From: Marasmius tenuissimus | Taxonomy: Eukaryota; Basidiomycota; Agaricomycetes; Agaricales; Marasmiaceae | Assembly: GCA_029532415.1 (NCBI GenBank) | Contig: JAQOTA010000029.1 | Coordinates: 1 to 64,000 of the forward strand | Reading direction: 5' to 3' | Length of the DNA stretch: 64,000 bases | Part shown: piece after piece, positions 33,351 to 45,483 of the stretch | Numbering within the stretch: position 1 is the first letter of the stretch | Layout: each line of letters starts with the position of its first letter | Notes under the pieces: generated by a model | Told to the model about the DNA's origin: nothing | Database searches by the model: none | What the model saw: the letters and a program-made list of their open reading frames with translations, nothing else | Position numbers and translations under genes: made by a program

Positions 33351-36299
33351 CACGGCATTTGGTTGTGAGTGTGGAGCGGTTGGTTCATAAGGAAAAAGTC
33401 CCTGGCTTTGGGCAAACCTGAGAAACCAACGCTCGGCTAAGGCATTTAGATTATCTGGTTGGTATTTGTCTGGTTGGTGTTTTTCTGGGCTGTACGCCGG
33501 TGAGGCAGGGGCAAACTGAGAGTACGATTGGTAGCAGGGAACAGTGGTAAGTGATCGGGGAAACCCAAGCCTCTATGGTGTACAGGAGTGAAAGGAATAT
33601 GAGATGGAGTGAACAAGCAAGTTAGGAGGGAAACTGGCAAGCAAAAACAGTGAGCAAGCGAGGGCAAACATAGATGTGAACAACATACAGTGAACGAGAC
33701 AGTGCTCATTCTGTCAATGTTGCTGGCTTTCAATTGCAATGTTGAGGCAATCAAATAGGCCAGGATACAGATGGTCAGCTTCAGGAGCAGAAAGAGAATA
33801 TCAGTATACTATTCTGGATCGAGTCAAGATGACACTCACTGCAGAGACCAAGGGAGGTTGTGAAGAGTTGGCAGTGCACACGTAACCTGTATGTAGTTGT
33901 TTTTTGGTTTTTTGGTACGCTATACTTGGTTGAGATACGGGATAGGGATCAAGAATGAGGTTTGTTTACACTTTATGATGCTTCAAGATGATACATTCGG
34001 CATGGGCCAAAGCTTGTTTGTGGTCATCCCCAGGTATTCATACCACTTGCTATGTTTTCTCCTGCCTGCACAAGAGTGAGAAACAGGATTGAGGATCAAG
34101 GGGAAGGATGTACAGGAACACTCCATCTGAGTTTTGTTGAATCCGTGAGATTTCATCTTGAGGTGGATGCAAGACTCTAGAGGAGAGTCAGCACTGGCTT
34201 TCAAGAGAAATATGCCACACACCGGCTTTGTGGCAATGAACCACGGGCCATATCCCAACTACCCTTCAAATGACGCCCTTGCAAGTCTTCTGATGATGTT
34301 CAAGGCGCCGCTTGAAGTTGACTGATCTTTCGACCTTCACAAAGGTATTCCTACGGAACCTGCCCTCCAGCATGTAAACATCGCCTTTGTTGTCGTTCAC
34401 GCTCGCTCTTCTTCGCTGTCGACTATAGTAGTGGGATTCGATGGAACGGAATCATTGGTGTGTCCGATGATGCATGCTGGTTTTCATAGTGATGGAGGTG
34501 GATGTCAATAACTTGGAGACGATGATATTTGTAGACTGCGAGGACAGAGCAGTGCTGGTAGAAAAAGAAATAGGGAAGGGAGAAGTGAAGGGAAGATTCG
34601 TATGTTAGCAAAACTATCAATATGATAGTATGCAAACATACCGTTTTGTTTGAGCTCGTGTCTGAGGCTAAATATCAGTCTGTATGAATGAACAGCGAAG
34701 ACGACAAGGAGAATGAAAAAGATGAGAAGGAGAACAATGAGGTCAGGGAGGAGAACAATGAGAACGGGGAAGTGAATGATGAGGACAGGGAGGTGAACAA
34801 CAAAGGTGAAACAAAATAAATTCCTTCTGTCAATTAAGCTTTTCCTGCAGATAAAAATAGAGTTGGCTGCAGCCTCTGATGATGTGAGCGGTTTGACAAG
34901 GAGATCGGGAGGAAAGTAACAGAGGTCAAGGATGAAAAAGGGGAGAAGAGAATGAGGAGGAGAGAGAACAGAGAAAGAAGAGATTGAGGGGAGGGGGGAG
35001 AGGGAGAGAGAATGAGGGGGGGAGAACAATGATATAAACAAGGGAACCTCTAGGAGAGAAACACAGGGAGAATGAGAAGAGCGTGAGATCTGGGTTCTAT
35101 TAACCTTGCAGTTGGTCTTGTACCAATCCAGAAGGAGGAAAGGAGAGAAGGCAGAACAAACTCGAGCTCGTTCCTGAAGGGACTGGTGATTGGTGAGCAA
35201 TGCCATTATAGTATGGGTGAAGAGACTCAATAGCAAAACAACAATGAGCAAGACAAAGCACGACGTGTGAGGGGACAAGAGACCATAGGACATAAAGCGT
35301 GATAGAAACAATATCAAAAGGAGTATGAAGAGGTAAGACAAGGTAAGTGACGGGGAAGGGCCCGCTGAAAAACCTAAGGAAAGGAAAGGTGACACATTGA
35401 GTTATAAGAAGTCTGGTGCACTTGTAAGCAGCATGCCAGAATCGTGCTCTGCATTCAGTTTCAGTTAAAGATCAGAAGGATTTGAAGCTGCAGAAAAGTT
35501 AGAGACTGAAATTTGAAGGTAGAACACTAGTAGTGCAGCTTTTCAAGACGATGGGGGCTCAGGGCTTCCCACTTCCGTTCCTTCTCCTTGTAGGAACGTG
35601 GAAATGGGAAGATCTAAATGAGGATGACAGGAGAACAGAAGTACGGGAAAGGGGATGAGGAGAACAGGGATGAGGAGAATGGGGAACAGAAACTGAGGGG
35701 AGAGCAAGAAAGGAAAATGGAACTTTTGGGGAACGAAATGAGGAGAACAGAGTATAGAGAATGTGGGGAGAAAGGAACTAAAAGAAGGGGAAGGAGGAAA
35801 TTGGGGACATATACAAGGAGGACCATCAAGAAAACAGCGCAGCAGGGGATGGGGCGTCAGACCCTGAAACTTAAGATCATGAACTGTTCAACCCCAACTG
35901 CTCTGGGCAGTTGATAAGGCATCTGTTCACGGTAAAGGGGGGTGACATTCGCAAATGACACAAGTCCAACCATACCTGGTCTTTCTTGATAGACGGTCCA
36001 TATACCTTTGTCTGCTAATGAGAATGATTGATTCACTTCCTCTCGTATCCTCTAGTTGTTCTACAAAGTTTCGGTGGTCCGAGCCACCCAACCTTTTGAG
36101 TTTGTGGAACACCTGTTCAGCGCACTCAAGTCAAACAACTTCTTCATATGATGGGATTCCTTTTCCAACAAACACCATTAGCAAGGTCTCGTTCTTGTCG
36201 AGAACATTGACACAGAAGACAGGGGCCGCCAACGGTTAAGGTTTATTCGTACACCGACTGAGGTGAACACTTGAAGTGAGCGGCAGTGATAGTGAGTGA
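33351..36299. repeat. Degenerate purine-rich repeat zone
   Basis: Gene-free. At 34680-35400 and 35620-35830 the plus strand is built of GAGAA, GGGGAGAA and AACAATGAG words, giving a 296-codon hydrophobic frame on the minus strand that is an artefact of composition. From about 36,020 a partial copy of the larger repeat described at 36,300-39,500 begins. Confidence 0.5.
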
Positions 36300-37560
36300 A
36301 CGAAACTGACAGGAAGACCCACAAGCCGCACAGTGCACCATGAGCACATAGCTTCCCCTTAAGAGGACGTGTCAGTGGAACACCTTTGCAGATAGAGAGT
36401 CCGTCATACTGAATGTCCACGCCGTGGATCTTTGTGGGAAAATCTTTGGGGCCAATAGATGTTTTGGGAGATGCTGAAGATGCAGGGAAAGGAGTGTCAG
36501 GCATAGAAGAGCTCGAGTTTCATGCTTCTCCTTGTGATGAGGGGTTGGCGAGCTTTTTGCAGAAGTGGCTGACGATGAGTGCCACCATCAGTGGCTTGTT
36601 TGAATGCCAATCAAGGTCCAAGTGAACGGTGGGTGTGAACAACAGGCGAGAACGGGTGGGGAGAACAATGCAGACAAGAACAAGGGGTACAGGCGAACAA
36701 TGTATGGTGAACCTTGATTTGCTCTGCTCGGGTTGATAAGGTGTGGAACTGGCAGTGAGATTTTGCAAGTGTTAGAGGTTTGGTTGTTTCCTACTCTCCC
36801 TTGTTAAAAGATCTGTGTACCTTTTCACGAACGTGAATGATGGATTCACTACGAGGGAGGTCTGAAAGTGTTCCCAAGTTGTTCTATGAAGCTTCAGTTT
36901 TCCCTGCCACCCAACTGTTGAGTTTGTTGAGTCCCAGAGCGTTGAACAACCTTTGTATGATCATCTTCCCCTTCTCAAATAGTGCTTGTTCTCGTCAAGA
37001 ACATTGATGTGGAGGAGGGACTGTCAGTGATTTGGGTTCACTCCACTACTTGACTTTAAGTTTGAAGTGCAGATGGGGAACCACATGAGCCGATTGAGTA
37101 GCCCGTGAACGGTCCTCACTGACAAAGGGGGCCAAAGACGGAAAGACACAGACATCACCATTCTGGTTGTGGAGATGGTGTTCAGTTCCATACAGTTGTT
37201 CAGTTATGCCAGAATGTGAGTGAACAAGCTAGAGTGAATGAGCTGCGCTGAACAACAATGGGGTGAACACCTGGGTCAAGCAGCAGTGAGAGCGAGTGAA
37301 CGATACTGACAGGGAGCAAGCAAGATTCTAAAGCAGGAGGTGAGCGAGAAATATAGTCATGGCAAACAGGAGCCTACAGTATGTCTCGACATCCCACGAG
37401 TGTCCTTGAATCCCTTGGAGTGTATCATTGGATTGACAGATATTGGACAATTCTTCACACCAGAATTTGAAATTTAATACTGGTAGACATAGCTGGGGGT
37501 GATCACTTACCAGTAGTGAGGGGAAAGCTTGTTCTCCGATCGGTAGTGCTTACTGTGAGA
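36300..37560. repeat. Large degenerate direct repeat, copy 1
   Basis: Blocks here recur in the same order at 38,040-39,500. They are CTTTGCAGATAGAGA (about 36,385 and 38,130), GGGGCCAATAGA, GGCATAGAAGAGCT, CACCCAACTGTTGAGTTTGT or CACCCGACCGTTGAGTTTGT, TTTGAAGTGCAG.TGGGGAAC, and TGTATCATTGGAT. Offsets drift from about 1.68 to 1.94 kb because of indels. In copy 1 and copy 2 the minus strand contains related peptide words (MPDTPFPASSAS and MPDTPSPALSAS), but no intact frame survives. Confidence 0.65.
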
Positions 37561-38039
37561 ATGCATGAGTTCTCATTCCTTCTCCATCCCCTTGAAGATA
37601 GATGAGAACAAGAACGAGGAAGGTGAACGCAAATGGGGAACAAAGACAGGATGGAATGAGAAGGGAGAATCAAAAATGAGAGATCATAACTGCGAGAAGG
37701 GGGGACAAGAAGAGTGGGGAGCAGAAAATGAAGAGAACCACCGAGAAAACAATATATCAGAAACCTTCAGGTCACAAGGTCCAAATATTTGACTGCTGTT
37801 TCTCCCAATGCTAACACAGGGAGAATTGTGTGATAGACAACCAACCGAACAATGGACAATCACCCCGCATTCATATATGAGTGAGTCGTGTGGACGAAAA
37901 GAGGAGACATATAGTCGCTCGGTGAAATGAGAGTATGGGGTATGGATAGCAAAAGAAAGTCTGTTTGAGCATGGTACAGTGATATGGAAGAGCCACGCAA
38001 TGCTTTGAGTTTGGGAAGAGGGAATGAGAATCAAAAAGA

Positions 38040-39500
38040 ATGAATGATAAGACCCAATGTAACTAGCTGCACAGTGTGAGGATGAGCGAACATCTTCCCC
38101 TTGAGAGAAAGTGTCGGCGGAACATCTTTGCAGATAGAGAAGCCGTTGTAGTGAACATCCACACCGTAGATCTTCGCAGAAAACACCTTCGGGGCCAATA
38201 GACATTTTGAGAGATGCTGACAATGCAGGTGAAGGAGTGTCGGGCATAGAAGAGCTTGAGTTCATGCTTCTCCTTGTGATGTGGGGGTTGGCGAGCTGTC
38301 TGCGGAAGTGGGAGCAGTGTTGGAGAGAGAACAAAACAGATGAGAATGAACGAGAATGAGGGGTACAGGTGAACAAACTGCAGTGAACCTTGATTAACTC
38401 TGTTTGAGGTGGTCGATAAGGCGTGGAAATCGCAGTGAAGGGGGTGAGGTTTCGCAAGGATAAGGTTTGGTCGTTCCCTGCTCTCCCTTGTTGGATGGTC
38501 CATGCACCTTTTCACAAAAGTGAATGATTGATTCACTACAAGGGAGGACCGAAACGTTCCCAAATTGTGCTTCAGTCGTCCCAGCCACCCGACCGTTGAG
38601 TTTGTTGAGCCCCATAATGTTGAACGACTTTCTTGTCTGATCACATTCCCCTTCCCTTATAGTTCTTGTTCTCATTGAGAAGGCTGATGTGGGGAGAAAG
38701 GGACTGTCAGTGGTTTGGGTTCACTGCATGAATTGACTTCAAATTTGAAGTGCAGGTGGGGAACCACACGAGCCAACGGTGCACAACATAATCAGACCTG
38801 ACTCAAAGTCAACTGGGGGCGATGCCAGCAGGAGAAATGAAAGAAGACGCACCTGGTGCCTTTGTGGGTTCCTATTACAGCTCACACAGGTGGCTAGACA
38901 TCTGTTGGCTTTGTTGAGGATGGGTTCCTCAACTACTGATCCCTTGTGCCACAAAGATGCCAGACATCATCCAAGGGGTGAGAGTGTAATCGATTTCCAA
39001 AGCAAAGGTAAGCTACACACTGACTTTGAGCGAGATGATTACAAGAGTAAACTACAAACTGACTACAAGTGAAATGATTACAAGGCAATACTACAAGTCA
39101 ACAAAATAGAGTAACAAGGTGCAAGAGATTCGAGAACAGGGTACAAGAGAACAAGGTACGGGAGAACAAGGTACGGGAGAACAAGATACAAGAGAACATC
39201 ATTGGGATGAACGTTGTGAGCAGCAGTGAGAAGGAGTGAACGTGACTGAGAGGGAGTGAACAGGATTCTGATGTGAGAAATCAGTGAGAAATATGACCAC
39301 GGCGAAGGGGAACCCACAATATGTCTCAACACCCTCGCAAGTGTCCTTGAAGCCCTTGGAGTGTATCATTGGATCAACAAATGTTGGACAATTTCTCGAA
39401 CTGAAAATGGAATCAGATAAGGAAGGTATGGTGAGGAGCAATCCCTCACTGGTTGCAAGGGAGAAGTTTATTCTCCTTGACGGATGCTCATGCTGGCTGA
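38040..39500. repeat. Large degenerate direct repeat, copy 2
   Basis: Counterpart of 36,300-37,560, in direct orientation with similar block order. The interval 37,561-38,039 between the two is also gene-free. GTGAAC words are frequent, and at 39,110-39,200 there is a short tandem of AACAAGGTACGGGAG-like units. Confidence 0.65.
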
Positions 39501-39662
39501 GCAAATTTAGCAACAGGAGGGGATTTCATCTGGCGTGCATCTTCTGTGTCTATTTTCCAGTCCTTGTTGAAGTTTGGCTGATCTTTTTTTTTGGATAGCG
39601 GCTCGACCATGCGACCATACAGCAAGTCATTCAGGTAGAAAATAGGTGAAATAGAAGATGAA

Positions 39663-40628
39663 TGTTGAATGTGATGGATATCATGTGATACATTGTTGAC
39701 ATGTTGTTGACATGTTACACACTATTGTTGAACATGATGGATATCATGTGATACATATTGACGTGTTGTTTACGCATCACACTATTTATAGAGCTACGCC
39801 TCTAGGAACACTTGCGCTCTCATGCAAGAATGTATCTACGTAGTTATTGCTTCACAAATGACACTGTAGATATTTACTACGTATGTAGTTACATCAAGTA
39901 TGATGCTTATAGTCCAAAGTGCGAGGCACAACGGACGAAAGACTCATTAGTATTGGCTAAATACCTACTTCTAGTAGTAGTTTCATAGTATTGTAATTAC
40001 TCTTACATGTACAGAAACTTGTGTATAAAAGCTGGTATTCCAAGGCCTTAAGCCTTAGGACAATCCACTCGATTATCACCTCTTCACAAGCATCTCAAGT
40101 CTACAAGAACACTCTGTGTATTACCCATGTGAGGTTTACTTTGTTATACCCACTGTGCACTTTAACTATGCTGGCTCAACAACTATTTATAGAGCTACAC
40201 CTCTATGAACACTTGTGTTCTCATGCAAGAAGAATCTACGTAGCTATTGCTTCACAAATGACACTGTAGATACTCACTACGTAGTACTTGCATCAAGTAT
40301 GATACTTACAGTCCTTAGTGCGAGACACAACAAACAGTTGTATTTAGCAGGCCAATAGGACTGCAAACACACTCATTAGTATTGTGACTATACGGCTAAA
40401 TACCTACTTCTAGTAGTAGTTTCATACAATGGTAATGACTCTTACATGTACTGAAACTTGTGTATAAAAGCTGGTATTCCAAGGCCGTAAGCCTTAGGAC
40501 AATCTACTTGATTATCACCTCTCAAGCATCTCAAAACACTTTTCTAACTAGCTCTACAAGCTATCTAATTCAAGGTGAGGTTTAGAACATTATAACCCAC
40601 TGTGCAGTTTGACTATGCTGGCTCATCG
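39663..40628 (+). repeat. 5' LTR of the copia element, split by a solo LTR
   Basis: Begins TGTTGAATGTGATGG. Interrupted at 39725 by a nested LTR and resumes at 40187; without the insert and one TSD copy it is 505 bp, exactly the length of the 3' LTR. The last base is G where the 3' LTR has A. TATAAAAGCTGG near 40,465 is the likely core promoter. Confidence 0.9.
39726..40181 (+). repeat. Solo LTR nested in the copia 5' LTR, 456 bp
   Basis: Starts TGTTGAACATGATGG and ends GGCTCAACA. It is flanked by the duplication ACTAT (39721-39725 and 40182-40186). It is a related but distinct LTR subfamily, with no internal coding region, so it arose by LTR-LTR recombination after a later insertion. Confidence 0.9.
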
Positions 40629-40643
40629 GGTTATGGGCCCTGC
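40629..40643 (+). other. Primer binding site, complementary to the initiator tRNA-Met anticodon arm
   Basis: GGTTATGGGCCCTGC lies directly after the 5' LTR. Its complement reads GCAGGGCCCATAACC, differing from the GCAGGGCTCATAACC of fungal initiator tRNA-Met (recalled) by one base. Priming from the internal anticodon arm rather than the tRNA 3' end is the half-tRNA mode known for copia and some fungal Ty1/copia elements. Confidence 0.6.
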
Positions 40644-41575
40644 AACAGGCAGCAGGTTGATGTTATGATCGGAGTAGTTGGATAACTTTCCAGTGTCACC
40701 GCTGTCCTAGCGGCCGTCCTAACCGCTTGGGTTAGTGAAGTCTCTAGCGATGAGCAGGCTATGTCTGGTGGTGTAGTAGGGTACCCCTTCGACACTTTCT
40801 TCATTCCCTCTATGTCCCTGTACACCCTGCATGTTGTATGAATGCATTTACATACTAATGGCTGGGATTCACTTTCTATTCACAGTGAGATCCCACTGGG
40901 CCAACTCCTAGATTATCTCAAAGTGATAACCCAGATCGTGCCTTGACCATATATTGTCACGGCATGATGCTGCCAGAAATCCAACTGTTGGGAGTGGTCC
41001 TCAGCTGTACAGCTTCAGCTGGAGAGGCACCTTTTGGGATGTCCATGGAACTGTGCTTCTAAACCAGTTCGCCATGATGTCTGAAGGCTGAAAAATACCG
41101 CAGTCAAATGACCGTCACAACTGGGATTTCTTATGATATAGTTATACATATCAAAACAGCCACTTTAGTATGTACAGGGACTCCTTACCCATATGACCTC
41201 CGATTCCAATTATTGTTAGACTCTAGTATCTCCGTTGGTTATTTCTGTCAACCTTACGCTTATGGCGTGGAGGAAGTGGAATGTACTCCATGGAACAATT
41301 TAGAACTCTAATAATAATAATTTTCAGGCATATGGAAGACATTTGCTAGTCTGGGATTGAGACCAGATAGCATGAAGGAATCACCAGACATATACACACT
41401 GGAGGTTATGCCATAAGACCATCTTGAAGATGGCAGGGACTACATAACCAGATTAACTCCCCTGTATGTTCTGTTGTGATGACCTACCTGGTAGCAGCAC
41501 TGTCGAATTTCCCAATCATTTATTCTTTTAATAAAGAAAATAGAATGCTCAGAGGATTTTCGGCAGAAACCAAAT
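40644..41575 (+). other. Copia leader region
   Basis: Untranslated stretch between primer site and gag start; no supported ORF. The packaging signal would be expected here but is not recognisable. Confidence 0.5.
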
Positions 41576-42829
41576 ATGTCTCACAATTCACAAGAACACA
41601 ACAATGAACCCGAGGTCGTTATTGCCAGACAGCCTGATGGTAAAAACTATTGAGTCTCTCAGGCTGAAGGAGAAACATTCAATGTCAGGGCTCCTTCCAA
41701 TGCGCCCCTCTGAACGTATGATCCATACTCTCAAAGGGTTTACAATAATCCCCAGCAGCCTATCTACGCTCAGGCAGCTGAAACCACACTTCCCGCAGGT
41801 TAAGGAGCTCTCAATAGTGTTCTGATGTTGGCTCAAGACGGATCCAATTGGAAGGAGTTTATCCGCGCACTCAAAGCATACTTTCGCACCCAGGGAAATG
41901 CTAAGGTTCTTACTGAATCAAAGCCTGACACCCCTGCAACTGACCTCACAGAAGCTGTCAAGAACAAATACAAAACTTGGCAGGATCAAAACGAGAAATG
42001 CTTCAGAGCACTCCAAATGCGCACATACCCTATCCATGATGTTATCCTTGATTCAGATTCTGTAATTGATTGTATTTCAAATATTAAAGCAAACTATGGT
42101 TCCGAAAACACAGCTGAACTTCTCAATTTGTATACCAACCTCCATCCGGTGGTTTTCCCATCGAATCAGAGCCCTGTTGCTGGGATCAATTATATGGCAA
42201 CCCAGCGACACAAATTTAAGGCTCAGGATGTTGGAATACCAGAAGCACTGTTGGTGTTGATGATCATAGCAAAACTTCCAAAATCATGGGCGAATCTCAA
42301 AGAATATGTGATTCAACTCAAAAAGGAAGGTTTGAAGCTTTCCGAAATCATATCAATTACTACCAACACATGGAATGCTAGGACTGGTGGACATTCTGGA
42401 CCAGAGGTATATACTGCTGCCTATAATGCCAAAATTTCTGGCGTTCCCAAATTTAAGTCTGCGCCTAACTGGTCTGGTCAATCTGGATCATCTGGTAACA
42501 AGTCTGGTGGCAAGCCCAAGGGGGGCAATTGTTCTAATCAGAACAACTACCAGAACCAAAACCAGAATTACCAAAACCAGCAGGGTTCTTCAAAGAAAAA
42601 GAACAACAAGAAAGGCAAAGGCAAGGGAAAAGGCAAAAAGCAGAACAAGCCTAGGCAAGGGGGGCAAAAATCACATGTTGCCGCTCTAGATGCTCAGCAG
42701 TGTTCTGTTTTGGAAGCAGAATTCTCTCAACCCCAGAGCGTTCACATGTCCATACAGGATCAGATTGTGTTAAACGCAATAAATGATTCCATACGCACAG
42801 AGCTAGCGAGCGAAACAGTAACATACTGA
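41576..42829 (+). pseudogene. gag: Copia gag, three premature stops before the main frame
   Basis: The frame starts MSHNSQEHNNEPEVVIARQP at 41576. It is interrupted by TGA at 41651, TGA at 41711 and TAA at 41801, all in the same frame as the long open part from 41825. The capsid-like part includes FIRALKAYFRTQGNAKVLTE, WQDQNEKCFRALQMRTYP and LLVLMIIAKLPKSWANLKE, typical of copia gag. The nucleocapsid part has no CCHC zinc knuckle: instead there is a Gly/Asn/Gln-rich stretch and a very basic tract (KKKNNKKGKGKGKGKKQ). The frame is closed by TGA at 42827, again in line with the downstream coding region, so gag and the following sequence were probably one continuous polyprotein. Confidence 0.8.
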
Positions 42830-45483
42830 GTTCCAGTTGACGAGCATTTGTCGATTGAATATCCGGATAATCAAGTACCACGTCAGTTACTTGATTTACA
42901 ACAAGAAGCAGAAGTTGAAGAACCTTAAACTTTGACAGAAGCTTTTGAGCAATATCCGGATCTGAACTTTCAACAGGCAATGCACATGTCGACTTGGAGT
43001 CAAAGAGTTCAAAAGAGGGAACAAGCTCGACAAGATAAAATTGCTTATAATCAAGCATTCTCTACTGGGATGGTATCCATTACCGCTCAGAATGTTGAAG
43101 AACATATCTGTCGCAATGAGCAAGTTCCTGATCAGGCTTGCATGGAGCAAGATGATGACTCCTATAGTGATCTTGATCACCTTGAAGGATCAGATCTAGA
43201 ATGCTTCGAAGCCACAGGACGTGCAGCAGAAGCTGCTGGTAGTGATGATGAGGATGAAGTTTATTCTCTCACTCTTCCTAATCCTCGACAGGAAGAATAC
43301 CATCCTGACGTCTCTGAACTCAGTAGTCCGGACGATGGAGTACCTAGTAGTGGAGAATTACCTCATCTTGTGCGAAGGTCTCAAGCACAAATTTATGAGG
43401 AAAGACCATCCAAGGGCACTAACAATAGTGTGCCTTGGAAATACTCTCCACCAGTTAGGACTTCTTCCGGTGCATTACCTAGTGAAGGATATAGTGGACT
43501 CTCAGTACTCGAAGTTTCCCAATCAGATCTGGCCAGATTATTTAATCAGCCAATAGATTGAGGGGTCAAAGAGCCTCAGGAGCATGGATTCATATATGAT
43601 CCAGACACTCCTGTTTCTCGCCCAAACTCTCTAAAGTGCCATACACCTGATCATTATTGGCCAGACGAGACGTACGACCCTGAATTTGGTGAACATTGGG
43701 CAAACCAAAGACCACCTTCTCCTCCATTTGCTCCCCCATACACATCTGTGAATGATGTCTGATATGCACATACATTTGATCCAAATGATTATGTCTTTGT
43801 CAAATATGACAAGAAAGAACTTTTTCGTTTCCTGAATGAATATAAAGAATGGCATGTGAGCACTGATAGGATGTACACAATCGCAGTTAGACCTTACGAT
43901 TATCCTGTTGTGTTTGCAAATGAAAATCTCCATCATCCTGCAATGTTAACCAGGAAATTGGGGATGTATCTGCCATCAGGATATGAAGGAGATCATATGG
44001 ATCATATTATTGATAAAGTCTGGAGAAGGTTCAGTCATTATAGACATAAGAATATCTACATCTTGGTTCACACCAAGCTATCAATGTTCTGCTATCCTAT
44101 TGACCGAAGCACATGTTATAACATGACTCCTAGACAAGCTGTATGGCAGGTCGAAGACAATACACAGATAAAGGCAGTATATATGTTTACACCATCAGGA
44201 TACTAAAAATGGGATGTGGATCATATCTCTCAAGTAATTATCAATATCAACAAGGTCATCTGGAAAGACTGAATTCTTCTCAGAAAGTCCAAAGACAAGG
44301 ACGTTTATCATGTCTTCAAAGTTGATAAAGATGATGAGTTCCACGGAATGCCCACACAGGTCTTGAATCCCATCTTCTGGGAATTAATGGTGTTATTGGG
44401 CATAGAAGGAAAATGGTTACATGGTCTAGGCACATTTATCCAATGCAGTAGAGGTATGAGGATGATCAATCTTAGGGGAGATCGTTTCAAACCTGAGAAC
44501 AAAGACAAGTTCACCAGGTTTGTTCCTAAAATCAAATTTAGTGAACTTCGAAACCCATATACCTACTTGTACAATTGGATAAACGAGATACTGTTTCCAC
44601 AAGTCTTCGAGCAAAAGCTTCCTACACAATTGACTCTGGAATATGAACCGGAACAACTCATGGGACTTTTGCTAGACTTACAGAAAATCGTATACAAGAC
44701 CCTGTTCCAATTCCCCTGCCAACGCAATACTTCTCTATGCAACCTGCATTAACTCTGGCTAGGCTACCCTCTGTCAATTTTACCTTTCGATCACCAGTAC
44801 AACGAAGCTCATTTGATCAAGCCCCTCCAAGAGCATCTGATCAACCACAACAAATCACTTTAACAAGTGAAATTGTTGATAACTGCAGCCCAATTGACAT
44901 GGTGTCTGAACTTCCAGATTATCCTGGCAAAGGACCAACTTTGCCAGAATACAAAGTTGACCCATGGGTCACAGTGGCTAATGAGCCTCAAATTACTGAG
45001 GCAATCGAAAGAGCCCAGGAAACTGCAGATAATAGGCTGACTGATCTTCTTACAATCTCAGTCTTAGAAAGGCAAATTGAGCAAGTACGGTTGTGCACTG
45101 CTGAGATTGAAAGTTCAGATGTAGATAATGATGTTGATCTCGTCAGGAGAAGGATTTGTGTTATACGACAGATCCAACAAGAATCTGAAACTGCATTTCG
45201 ACTTGCAGAATATCAGTTAGTTTGTGGTCAACGCATCAATGGGATGTTGGACTTAATCATCCGATGATACAGAAATCTTATTGATGAAACCATGGAAAAT
45301 ACCGGTCAGAACACTTCTGCTGAAGAACATCGTACACCAACTCCTGAACCGCCATCTCCTCCACCACCTGCACCTGCAACCTGGCAAGAGATGAATAATA
45401 TTGACAAGCACTGGCATGAGAGTAACAATAGGTCACCTTGGCAAGTATTTAACTTTGATAGTCTGACACTCGCTCATAAGTTT
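42830..45483 (+). pseudogene. Extra coding module of the copia polyprotein, unknown function
   Basis: About 2.6 kb between gag and protease that normal copia elements lack. The gag frame continues through an acidic Ser/Asp-rich part (about 42,930-43,560) and a Pro/Tyr-rich linker. A probable globular part follows from 43,770 to 44,690 with words such as VFVKYDKKELFRFLNEYKEW, YTIAVRPYDYPVVFANENLH and FTRFVPKIKFSELRNPYTYL. After a frame change near 44,690-44,740 comes a mostly helical, acidic part (VLERQIEQVRLCTAEIESSD) and a Pro-rich linker up to 45,483. In-frame stops are at 42926, 43559, 43760, 44204, 44270 and 45265. I recognise no known domain. It has aromatic and charged residues typical of a folded protein and is not repetitive. 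Confidence 0.7.

Noticed and set aside
32559..34258. Several ORFs of 60-120 codons
   Set aside because: Mostly within GTGAAC repeats, none with consistent exons or recognisable domains.
34505..35395. 296-codon minus-strand ORF with very hydrophobic composition
   Set aside because: It lies opposite a purine-rich GAGAA/AACAATGAG repeat, so Leu/Ser/Phe-rich frames arise from composition; no intron or start context supports it.
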